Shown here: positions 29,849 through 36,718 of the stretch, piece by piece
How the letters are laid out: each line of letters begins with the position of its first letter
Position numbering within the stretch: position 1 is the stretch's first letter
Assembly: GCA_019637695.1 (NCBI GenBank)
Contig: JAHBVG010000062.1
Span: forward strand, 1-40,414
Source of the DNA: Caldilineaceae bacterium
GTDB taxonomy: Bacteria; Chloroflexota; Anaerolineae; Caldilineales; Caldilineaceae
Direction: 5' to 3'
Length of the DNA stretch: 40,414 bases
Notes under the pieces: generated by a model
What the model saw: the letters and a program-made list of their open reading frames with translations, nothing else
The model's database searches: none
Told to the model about the DNA's origin: nothing
Translations under genes and position numbers: made by a program

Positions 29849-32800
29849 TCAGAAGTCTATGCGGGCGCAGTCGGAGGCTTTGGGCAGGCCCGGGCTCCGA
29901 GAGGCGTAGGTTGTGTCCAGGCGCAGGACCAGATCCGTCAACTGCTGCAAGTTCATCTCTGGCGTACCACCGGCAAAGAGCAGAATCTCCCAGGCCGTGC
30001 TGGAGACGGAGCGTCCCTTGAAGGTGTCGGCCCGGAAGCCGCTCTCCGTGGGTTGGTGCGCGCCGTTGACATTGGCCTGCAGGACGACGGTGGAGACTTC
30101 CGTGTTCTGATTCGAAGGCCAATCCAACCCCAGCATAGCCGCGGGGGCCACCAGCCGGTAGTTGAAGATGCAGCCGGCCTGAGTGCGCACATGGATCATA
30201 CCGCTCTGGCTGACCGCGACCGTGCGGGCGCCGATGCCGCTCTGCGCCGTCGTCACATCCACGCCCAGCCCCATCTGCAGGGCTTGGGGATTGTAGGGCG
30301 CGATCTGGTGCTGATAGTAGCGAGTATATGCCTGCTGCAATACATCGGAGATCAACCCGTCGTCGAGCAGGGAGGAGGCGAAGGTGACGCGCAGCACCGG
30401 CTTGCCGTCGAAGGGCGGCTCGAAGTCATTGGGGACCGTGTGTTCGGCTACCCACGCCCGGAAGCGACGCACTCGCTCCGTCTCGGCTGTCTGCGGGGTG
30501 GTGAAGCCCTCCTGGGCCAGCACTTCGTCGCTCCAGCCCAGGACATGTTTGGCCACAGAGATGTTGACCTGCGCCCGATCCGTGCCAGGCCGCAGGGTCT
30601 GGACGATGCTATCCAGATTGGTTAAAAAGCCGATGATATCTTGGGCCGTGCGCGCCCGGTAGATGTCGGACATGCGGAAGCCGTTGGCCGAGAGGCGGAT
30701 GCCGAACTCGTATTCGGCGCGGCGCGCGGCCAGATAGCCGATGCGGGCGGCGTGTTCCAATCGGCGTGCCAGGACCAGCCGAGCTGAATCGCGCACAATG
30801 CGGAAGCTGGGATCGTTGCCGGGGCTGAGGGCCAGATAGCTGCGCTGGCGCTCGGCCTCGATCAGCGCGTCCCCCAGATCGCCCATCAAGCCCTGGTATT
30901 CCGAATATTTGAAGCGGTACTGCTGCTCGGCGGCGTAGAGTTCAATGCGCAGCTCCGAGAGGTCCAGCAGCAGGTTTTCGATCTCCTGGGTGGTTGCGGC
31001 CCTCTCCATCTCGATGTCCGCAGCGGTGGACGCGGCCCCGGCCACACCGATGAGGCCAACGGCGACCGCGGTGCCCGGTTTGGTCGTTGTGCCTGCGTTC
31101 AAACCAGTGTTTACCTCAATGGATTCGGCGATCTGGACGGCGATATCTGCCGCCGTCTGGGCGCCGCCAGCTATCCCCATCCACATTTTGACCGTGGCGC
31201 TGCGATCCTTGTGCAACTGGATGCGCGTGGCGTTGTTGAGGATCTGGGTCATCAGCCCCTTCTCCGCCAGCCAGATCTCCCGCAACTCAATCAGGCTACG
31301 CTGGGCCTCGCTCGGCAGGATCAATTTCTTGCCGTTGACCTCCTGATCCATGCAGGTGTCGAAGGCGGATTTGGCCGGGGGCAGCGCGCCGTCGGACTTG
31401 ACGTGGAGCAGGCAGGCGTCCAGGGCTTCCATCTGCCCGGTCACACAGGCGTACCAGCCGGCGTCGTCCGCAAAACCGGAACGGCTGCACCCGCTCATAC
31501 CAGCCACCTGGGAATCGATCTCCGCCCGGATCTTCTCCACCGAGGCCAGGAGCTTTTCCTGGGTAGCGTCAAAGGCGCGGGTGGCGTCGATCTCATCCCG
31601 CTGCCAGTCGCGCGCCAGGATAGCGCTGTCCATGGCCTGCTGCCACAGACCCTTGCCGTCGGTGGGGTTGGTGGCGTAGGGTCGGGACGGGGTGAAGGTC
31701 ACGTCGAAGCCGAAGATGTTGCGGTTCTCGGAGAACTCTCTGGCCTTGGCCCGGCTCTCGGCCATGCTCAGGGCCATTTCGGCCACCTGCTGGCCGTCGG
31801 GCCGTTTAGCCTGGGTGCAGATCCGCCCTGGCGCAGAGTCCGCGCCCAGGCCGCCCAGCGCGATCAGCTTGACATAGCTGTCGATGGAGGCCGAGCGCAG
31901 GGTGGTCTGGGCTTCGTCCCTGGCCTTGAAGACCGTCGCCACATCTTTGGCTGCGGGGTCAATATTCAGATAACTCTGGCGCACGGCGATGTGATGCTGG
32001 GCGTTCTCCTGCCCTTCCGCAGCGCGGGAGAAGATGGCCCACTCGGCCTGGGTATAGAAGTCGGAGATGTAGCAGCCGCTGCCCAGGTTATGGTGCATGG
32101 CGCTGGTCATCTCGGCTTCGGCCCGCCCGAACTGGAACTGGGCCACGCGCAGCTTAGCGACCTCGGCCTTGACAAACTCCTCGCCGCCGGTGGTGGTGGC
32201 GCTGAAGTGCAGCCCCAGCGCGTCCACCACAAACTGCTGGGCGAAGATCATGCGAATGTTGGCCGCCTCGCGCACGCTTTGCAGCAGCCGGGCCTCGAAG
32301 TTGCACCAGTCGATGACCGGGGGCAGCACCACCGCAATCGGGTTGCCGTTGGCGTCCTTGGCCGGTGGGTTCGGCTCTTCGGGCCTGGCGCAAAGGAGGG
32401 CAGAGTAGGCCGCATCGGCGCGGAAGCGGGCCTGGGGCGCGTAGACCAGCAGGAAGGCGTAGAGATTGCGCGCCTCCAGCAGATCTTTGACCGCATCGTC
32501 AATGGCCTTCTGCAAGCTGACCCCGGCATAACCCGTGGCCGTGTCGGTGATGACTTTGGAGAAGCCGGCCTGGTAGTCATACTTGCTCACCAGCAGATCG
32601 AAGCTGGCGTTGGACTGATAGGGCGAGATGGACTCCCGGAACTTGCGGTTCTTGTCCAGCAGCCCCCTGGCTTTGGTCTCCAGTGAAATGAAATCCTCGT
32701 AGATCAGCGCGCCCGCCGCCGGCGCGCTGGGGTTGACGATAGACATGGCGTTGTCCGGGATGGTCCCCTCCACGGCGACGGGATTAAAGCCGCCGGGGAC

Positions 32801-32956
32801 GGCGGGGGGCGGGTCTGGTGGGACTATCTGCGCCGATCCTGCGCCCATCAGCAGAGGCAGGAGCAGGCAGACGAGCAGCGCCAGCCCGGCCAGGTGTAGA
32901 CGTTTGTTGCGGGCAGGGGGTGAACCGGCCCGGCATGTTGGGTTCGTTTTCATCAT
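29849..32956 (-). CDS. Large secreted helical protein, Tc-toxin (TcA) C-terminus-like
   Basis: A 1035-aa exported protein. Residues 1-43 are a signal peptide (L-A-L-L-V-C-L-L-L-P-L-L, cleavage near G-S-A-Q). Residues 80-590 are mostly helical, with several Cys. Residues 595-670 hold two hydrophobic, Ala/Gly-rich segments (M-W-M-G-I-A-G-G-A; A-V-G-L-I-G-V-A-G-A-A), followed by long helices. The last 150 residues look beta-rich and end with S-G-F-R-A-D-T-F-K-G-R, S-S-T-A-W-E-I-L-L and L-T-D-L-V-L-R-L-D-T-T-Y. That order resembles the TcB-binding end of TcA toxins (F-x-G, S-x-W-x-L-x-L, I-S-D-V-V-L-H). Function otherwise unknown. A second ATG at 32953 may be the true start; AGGGGG lies just upstream. 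Confidence 0.8.
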   Translation of the reverse strand: MMKTNPTCRAGSPPARNKRLHLAGLALLVCLLLPLLMGAGSAQIVPPDPPPAVPGGFNPVAVEGTIPDNAMSIVNPSAPAAGALIYEDFISLETKARGLLDKNRKFRESISPYQSNASFDLLVSKYDYQAGFSKVITDTATGYAGVSLQKAIDDAVKDLLEARNLYAFLLVYAPQARFRADAAYSALLCARPEEPNPPAKDANGNPIAVVLPPVIDWCNFEARLLQSVREAANIRMIFAQQFVVDALGLHFSATTTGGEEFVKAEVAKLRVAQFQFGRAEAEMTSAMHHNLGSGCYISDFYTQAEWAIFSRAAEGQENAQHHIAVRQSYLNIDPAAKDVATVFKARDEAQTTLRSASIDSYVKLIALGGLGADSAPGRICTQAKRPDGQQVAEMALSMAESRAKAREFSENRNIFGFDVTFTPSRPYATNPTDGKGLWQQAMDSAILARDWQRDEIDATRAFDATQEKLLASVEKIRAEIDSQVAGMSGCSRSGFADDAGWYACVTGQMEALDACLLHVKSDGALPPAKSAFDTCMDQEVNGKKLILPSEAQRSLIELREIWLAEKGLMTQILNNATRIQLHKDRSATVKMWMGIAGGAQTAADIAVQIAESIEVNTGLNAGTTTKPGTAVAVGLIGVAGAASTAADIEMERAATTQEIENLLLDLSELRIELYAAEQQYRFKYSEYQGLMGDLGDALIEAERQRSYLALSPGNDPSFRIVRDSARLVLARRLEHAARIGYLAARRAEYEFGIRLSANGFRMSDIYRARTAQDIIGFLTNLDSIVQTLRPGTDRAQVNISVAKHVLGWSDEVLAQEGFTTPQTAETERVRRFRAWVAEHTVPNDFEPPFDGKPVLRVTFASSLLDDGLISDVLQQAYTRYYQHQIAPYNPQALQMGLGVDVTTAQSGIGARTVAVSQSGMIHVRTQAGCIFNYRLVAPAAMLGLDWPSNQNTEVSTVVLQANVNGAHQPTESGFRADTFKGRSVSSTAWEILLFAGGTPEMNLQQLTDLVLRLDTTYASRSPGLPKASDCARIDF

Positions 32957-32961
32957 TCCCC

Positions 32962-34092
32962 CTATTCCTGCTCGGACGGTGGGGCCGAGAGATCGAGACT
33001 TCCGGCATCTGTCGCAGTCCGTCCCGTCGCAGCGTCGATCACGCTGACGTCGAGTATCCCATACCGGTAGCAGACGACTTCAACGCTGTTGACCTTTAGC
33101 GCCGCGTTATCCACATGACTCCTGAAGTAGACGTGCCACTGACCCTCAATCGTATAGAGGTGACGGCTCCAACGACCTGTGCTGCCTTCCTTTACGTCAT
33201 AGGAGGCATCCCATCCTGCCATCGTACACCAGTAATCCGCCAACAGGACGCCGGTGGGGATGGTTCCCGGATTGTTGTTGGCCAGTTGGTAGTCGTTGAT
33301 CCGCTTGATCAAGACTGGCGATTCACCGTTTAAGAACATACCGCCGGCGACGTTCAAGTTGTTGCCCACGTTGACGTTGACGTCGCTGCTGATCGTACCG
33401 GCGCTGCTGATCGAACCGCCGACTGCCAATCCTTTATCGATCCAGGCCCCCGTCTCCTGTTTGAGCGTCATCAGGTATCCGTTGGCGTCTTTGGCGATCC
33501 AGGCAAAGCCCTTGTTACCCCAAAAAAAGAGACCATCCACAAAGGTTGGATTCTCGCTAGGGCCGATATAGTTCTTCTTATCGGCGGACACGTAGAGCAA
33601 GCCACTGTTTGTCAAGTTGGTGACGGATGCATCTGGCACAAGGGTCGTGGACGTCAGCGCCCACGGCACAGGATGGATGCGCTGGCGGGGGAGCAGCTCC
33701 GCGCCGTCGTCCACGGCAATGCCCACGAACAGGGGCGCCACATTCTGAAAATAGGTGGGGGACATGCTCTGGGTAGACCCCATCACCACGTTGAAGAGGC
33801 CGTCCCGCACCGAGACACCCGTAAAGGTCTCGGTGTAGAGTTCGGTCCCAGCTGTCACTGCGGTCCAGAGGGAGACCTTGATTTTGCGGGTTCCGGTGAT
33901 GGGGTTGCCCTGAGCATCGCGCAGGAAGCCCTGGTAGTTGAAGGTGGACGGGATGGTGATGGCGGACGGAGCGGTGTTGCCCACGGCCCAGGCCCGTCCA
34001 CTGCCCAGGGTGACGATGCCATAGAGGGCGAAGCCGGCAATGGTGAGGAAGCCGATCCATTGGGCCAACTGTTGAAATTTCTTAAACAACAT
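32962..34092 (-). CDS. Secreted fibre-like beta protein
   Basis: A 376-aa exported protein. Residues 10-35 are hydrophobic (I-G-F-L-T-I-A-G-F-A-L-Y-G-I-V), ending near A-W-A-V. Residues 45-135 match a pattern common in bacterial surface proteins: F-N-Y-Q-G-F-L-R-D-A-Q-G-N-P-I-T-G, then L-W-T-A-V, then V-R-D-G-L-F-N-V-V-M-G and P-R-Q-R-I-H-P-V-P-W-A. Residues 190-265 form short repeated turns (G-S-I-S-S-A-G-T-I-S-S-D-V-N-V) like a trimeric fibre. No assigned function. ATG 34092 has AAGGAG 7 nt upstream. It is the first gene of an operon with the 1035-aa and stalk genes (gaps 5 and 14 nt), led by a direct-repeat promoter. Confidence 0.82.
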   Translation of the reverse strand: MLFKKFQQLAQWIGFLTIAGFALYGIVTLGSGRAWAVGNTAPSAITIPSTFNYQGFLRDAQGNPITGTRKIKVSLWTAVTAGTELYTETFTGVSVRDGLFNVVMGSTQSMSPTYFQNVAPLFVGIAVDDGAELLPRQRIHPVPWALTSTTLVPDASVTNLTNSGLLYVSADKKNYIGPSENPTFVDGLFFWGNKGFAWIAKDANGYLMTLKQETGAWIDKGLAVGGSISSAGTISSDVNVNVGNNLNVAGGMFLNGESPVLIKRINDYQLANNNPGTIPTGVLLADYWCTMAGWDASYDVKEGSTGRWSRHLYTIEGQWHVYFRSHVDNAALKVNSVEVVCYRYGILDVSVIDAATGRTATDAGSLDLSAPPSEQE

Positions 34093-34138
34093 GGTCTCTC
34101 TCCTTGGAAATGGTGAAATGTAGAAGGGGTATTGGCCC

Positions 34139-34172
34139 AGAGTAGTCGATGAGCGCTTCACGAGCGCTTCAC
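34139..34172 (-). promoter_or_regulatory. SARP-like direct-repeat promoter, site 1
   Basis: On the minus strand two exact 11-bp units GTGAAGCGCTC (34172-34162, 34161-34151). In heptamer form this is GAAGCGC-N4-GAAGCGC, then exactly 8 bp, then TACTCT (34144-34139) as the -10. There is no -35 consensus; the repeats occupy that place. Upstream of the fibre/1035-aa/stalk operon. Confidence 0.75.
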
Positions 34173-34193
34173 GGAGTCATGCAGCCATTGCTA

Positions 34194-34240
34194 CAAAGAA
34201 AGATGAGCGCATCCAGCACGGATACGCCCATCTTTCTTTG
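34194..34240 (-). terminator. Terminator-like hairpin after the LamG-FIMAH gene
   Basis: A perfect 12-bp outer stem, CAAAGAAAGATG and CATCTTTCTTTG, is extended inward by further pairs around an AGCAC loop. It lies between the LamG-FIMAH stop (34296) and the next promoter (34172). Confidence 0.7.
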
Positions 34241-34295
34241 GGAACCTGAAGTCAAGAAGCCGTCTGCTGCTGCTTCCTGCTGACAAACACAGGCT

Positions 34296-35246
34296 CTATG
34301 CGCATCCGATAGATGTTTTGAGTTGGTTGGCGCTTGCCAGCAACTCCGCTGCCTGGGCTGCCGTGAGTTGCTTGCCACTCAGTGCGTTGACCTGATTGAC
34401 GAACGCGTCCACTTGACCGCACGCCGCATTCGTATTGTTCTTTCCCAGAGACTTGGCGGCGTTATCCAATTTGGACGTCAGACTGTTTGCTGTCCCACCG
34501 TTCAGATTGAAGTTGTTGATGGTCGTGACGAGAGCGTTGATTTGTTCCGCTGGGGTTTGAATCCATTTGGCGTGCATTTCCCCGTATAGGGCAGCAAAAT
34601 CACCACCAAAGTCAGCCCGATCTGTATAGATGCGCAGTTCCGCTACTTGGCCGCGAAATGTTTGGTTACCATCGCGATGGAAGAAATCGAACGGCTTGCC
34701 GGTAGTAAAGGCAACTGCACTGCGGCCGGTTGCATTGGCTGTAGAGCTATTGATGTAGAGCTCATTGAGCCGGGAATCTGCGATAACAATGTCCCAACCA
34801 TCAGGCCCCGCGCCGGCGGCTTTGGCTCCAGTTCCATTACTGTAGTTCAGTTCATAGTTGTAGGAGGGATCGATCCAGAGCATCGGCCTGGTCGACGCGT
34901 CATCATCGACCAGGTTGTGGTAGGCGCCGATATTGGCTGGCTTGATGACCACTACCAGTATCCAATCCCCCGCTGGGGAGGAGGGAACAAAAACGTTGTC
35001 ACCCATGCGATCCCCGCCAGCAAATTCGACAACTGGTCCCCCATTGGGTGTTTGACCTGTCAAATAGGTGGGCGTCCCGCCAGCTGTCTGGCCGCCCCAG
35101 GTGGTGACGGTATCACCGCTAGATAGTCCGAGGCTCGTCGCATCAAGATGCACCGCCGGCCCAGCGGACATGACCGGGCTGACATTGGCAAAGCCAAATA
35201 GCATTACCAGACTAATCAAAACCGATACTATACGTTGTTTGTTCAT
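34296..35246 (-). CDS. Secreted LamG-like protein with a FIMAH C-terminal domain
   Basis: A 316-aa exported protein. Residues 1-28 form a signal peptide (S-V-L-I-S-L-V-M-L-F-G-F-A). Residues 30-235 look like a concanavalin A/LamG jelly-roll: V-H-L-D-A-T-S-L-G-L, F-V-P-S-S-P-A-G-D-W near the first quarter and G-Q-V-A-E-L-R-I-Y near the end. Such domains bind sugars or proteins. Residues 240-316 match FIMAH: L-T-S-K-L-D-N-A-A-K-S-L, then A-F-V-N-Q-V-N-A-L-S-G-K-Q-L-T-A. I chose ATG 35246 (AAGGAG 6 nt upstream) from two adjoining ATGs. It has its own direct-repeat promoter and a terminator hairpin, so it is a single-gene unit. Confidence 0.85.
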   Translation of the reverse strand: MNKQRIVSVLISLVMLFGFANVSPVMSAGPAVHLDATSLGLSSGDTVTTWGGQTAGGTPTYLTGQTPNGGPVVEFAGGDRMGDNVFVPSSPAGDWILVVVIKPANIGAYHNLVDDDASTRPMLWIDPSYNYELNYSNGTGAKAAGAGPDGWDIVIADSRLNELYINSSTANATGRSAVAFTTGKPFDFFHRDGNQTFRGQVAELRIYTDRADFGGDFAALYGEMHAKWIQTPAEQINALVTTINNFNLNGGTANSLTSKLDNAAKSLGKNNTNAACGQVDAFVNQVNALSGKQLTAAQAAELLASANQLKTSIGCA

Positions 35247-35381
35247 CATCTTCTCCTTCATGAAAAAAGAGGCTCGGATCGCACCGAAAATAGTGCGGAT
35301 TTCCCAAACGCAACCTGCAAAATGGGTTGATTGCCTATGGACCACAGTGCAGAAGTCTGGAATTGTTGTTAGCCCGTTATC

Positions 35382-35415
35382 AATATAGGCAAACAGCGCT
35401 TCATCAGCGCTTCAG
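35382..35415 (-). promoter_or_regulatory. SARP-like direct-repeat promoter, site 2
   Basis: On the minus strand CTGAAGCGCTG then ATGAAGCGCTG (35415-35405, 35404-35394), that is GAAGCGC-N4-GAAGCGC, 8 bp, then TATATT (35387-35382). The start site would be near 35375, giving a leader of about 130 nt to the LamG-FIMAH ATG. Confidence 0.75.
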
Positions 35416-35444
35416 TTGTTTTAGGCTAATCCAATTCTTTATTT

Positions 35445-35493
35445 CATCCGCAGATTTCGCAGATTCATCTGCGAAATCTGCGGATGACTTTTT
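35445..35493 (+). terminator. Long perfect hairpin with T-run
   Basis: A 19-bp perfect stem (CATCCGCAGATTTCGCAGA and its complement) around a TTCA loop (35445-35486), then a five-T run (35489-35493) on the plus strand. It lies between the broken Ig-like gene and promoter site 2 and probably insulates them. The sequence type is also common as a dispersed palindrome, so transposed origin is possible. Confidence 0.6.
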
Positions 35494-35516
35494 AGGGATT
35501 GGCCTCAGATGACAGC

Positions 35517-35984
35517 TTATTTGGTGACGGCCGGCAGATAGATCTTGCTCGACGCGAGGGCAATCGCGAACTTGACTAAAGCAGGGTTAAAACCCGCGAC
35601 TGACACTGAAAAGTCGCCTCAGCGACTTGATTTTCAGTGCCTGAGGGCACTTTTCACTGTCAGAAGCCGGATTTATCCGTTGCTATCACGAAGCTCGCGA
35701 TTGCCCTGCTCGACGCTTGCCCTGTCACCGTGACGGTGGTGGTCGCCGTGCTGGGTTTGAAACTGTTGCTGCCGGTGTACGCTGCGTCGATGGTGTGCTC
35801 GCCTTCGCTCAACGCGCTGGTGGAGAAAGTGGCGACGCCGTTGTTGATCGGGCTGATGGACAGCGTGTTGCCATTTTCAGTAAAGACTATATTCCCCGAC
35901 GGCGTACCGGCGCCGGCGCTGACCGTGGCCGTGAAGACGACCTCTTGGGCCGGGGAAGAGGGATTGGACGAAGCCGCGAGGAGA
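35517..35984 (-). pseudogene. Ig-like secreted protein remnant interrupted by a MITE
   Basis: The minus strand encodes one bacterial Ig-like (group 3) repeat: P-S-S-P-A-Q-E-V-V-F-T-A-T-V, G-T-P-S-G-N-I-V-F-T-E-N-G, L-S-E-G-E-H-T-I-D-A-A-Y-T-G and T-A-T-T-T-V-T-V-T-G. It then runs into the 152-bp insert at 35556-35707 and stops at 35660. Past the insert the sequence continues as S-S-K-I-Y-L-P-A-V-T-K and TAA (35517-35519). No start codon is found; the frame runs back into the GYD gene in another phase. So the 5' part is missing too and only the last domain plus tail remain. Confidence 0.8.
35556..35707. mobile_element. 152-bp MITE with 9-bp target duplication
   Basis: Terminal inverted repeats AGGGCAATCGCGA / TCGCGATTGCCCT (13 bp, exact) flank a hairpin-rich centre (CACTGAAAA...TTTTCAGTG with an inner GTCGC/GCGAC stem). 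The direct repeat GCTCGACGC lies on both sides (35547-35555 and 35708-35716). It has no coding capacity, so movement would need a transposase from elsewhere. The insert disrupts the Ig-like gene. Confidence 0.88.
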
Positions 35985-36305
35985 CTACGCCCCTGGGGGA
36001 CGATACGAAGCGCTCTTCTTCGCCGCCGCGTCGATTTCCTCAGGGGTCAGCAGCACCGTCACTTTGGCAGCCGCGGTCCCGGCGGCGTTGACGATAAGGG
36101 ACAGAGCCGCGGCCGTAATGTTATCGGGCAAATCCGCGATAATGAATAGATCCGCATCACCAAAGGCATAGTAGAATGCTTCCACCTTGCCGCCGACCGA
36201 TCCGAATAGGGATTCGACGGCCGCACGTCGACTGGAGCCACCCTCTTTGAGTAACCCCTTGAGTCCTTCACCAACATAGTTGGCCTGAACAAGATACTTT
36301 GACAT
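35985..36305 (-). CDS. GYD domain protein
   Basis: A 106-aa protein made of one GYD domain: M-S-K-Y-L-V-Q-A-N-Y at the start, G-L-L-K-E-G-G-S-S-R-R-A-A-V-E near residue 18, and F-Y-Y-A-F-G-D-A-D-L-F-I-I-A-D-L near residue 44 (the G-x-Y-D-like motif in variant form). It ends T-P-E-E-I-D-A-A-A. No signal peptide. GYD proteins are small ferredoxin-like-fold proteins of unknown role. AAGGAGAGG precedes the ATG. It is the first gene after direct-repeat promoter site 3 and stands divergent to the SARP gene. The Ig-like remnant follows directly. Confidence 0.88.
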   Translation of the reverse strand: MSKYLVQANYVGEGLKGLLKEGGSSRRAAVESLFGSVGGKVEAFYYAFGDADLFIIADLPDNITAAALSLIVNAAGTAAAKVTVLLTPEEIDAAAKKSASYRPPGA

Positions 36306-36373
36306 GGTTTCCTCTCCTTGTTGAGGTGTAACTGGTATTTGTACCGCACCGGTACATTGGGTAACGCTCCCCC

Positions 36374-36407
36374 AGAATATAGGGCGGGCGCTTCACGAGC
36401 GCTTCAC
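36374..36407 (-). promoter_or_regulatory. SARP-like direct-repeat promoter, site 3
   Basis: On the minus strand GTGAAGCGCTC then GTGAAGCGCCC (36407-36397, 36396-36386), that is GAAGCGC-N4-GAAGCGC, 8 bp, then TATTCT (36379-36374). It lies in the gap between the GYD gene and the SARP gene and points toward GYD. Confidence 0.75.
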
Positions 36408-36440
36408 TGTTTAAGCTAAGCTATGCTTGTTCCTCATGCT

Positions 36441-36561
36441 CTAGTGTCTTGTCAGTTATGATTCGGTGGAAATGGCGGAGGCTAGATTGACGATCCGCTT
36501 CGGGACGGACTAACAGTCCGTCCTACAACAATCCATCATTTCAGCCTTGACACGACACTAG
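36441..36561. mobile_element. Second MITE-like element, about 121 bp
   Basis: The ends CTAGTGTCTTGTCA and TGACACGACACTAG are imperfect inverted repeats, the outer 8 bp exact. Inside is a perfect hairpin, GGACGGACT-AAC-AGTCCGTCC. There is no open frame. It sits between promoter site 3 and the SARP gene. A flanking TA/CTAG would fit IS630/Tc1-type insertion, but this is uncertain. Confidence 0.6.
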
Positions 36562-36652
36562 TTGCTGGTTCCTCGCGCTCTGCGTGGAATGAGCAGAATC
36601 TTTACCTGAATGACATTTCAAACTCACCTATACTCTCCGCTATACAACGTGT

Positions 36653-36658
36653 TACAAT
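36653..36658 (+). promoter_or_regulatory. Possible -10 of the SARP gene
   Basis: TACAAT preceded by GTGT, with no good -35. Similar TACAAT hexamers precede other genes in this window (15530, 40381). The start would be near 36665, giving a 54-nt leader to the ATG at 36719. Confidence 0.35.
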
Positions 36659-36718
36659 GGACAGATAGAAGTGCCGAACAAAAGGCTGAGTGCCCCTAAA
36701 ATTGTCAGTAGCCTATCC

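Noticed and set aside
29835..30122. N-terminal extension of the stalk protein
   Set aside because: It overlaps the C-terminus of the 1035-aa gene. The ATG at 29834 has a good ribosome-binding site and starts a signal sequence.
31211..32686. 491-codon open frame on the plus strand
   Set aside because: It lies antisense to the 1035-aa secreted protein gene, has no family resemblance, and is explained by GC-rich codon use of the real gene.
35637..36149. 170-codon plus-strand frame over the Ig-like remnant
   Set aside because: The minus strand reads as a clear Ig-like repeat and the GYD gene; the plus frame has no meaning and starts inside the MITE.
36441..36561. TTGACA inside the MITE-like end as the SARP -35
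   Set aside because: No -10-like hexamer lies 16-19 bp downstream; the next TACAAT is 100 bp away.
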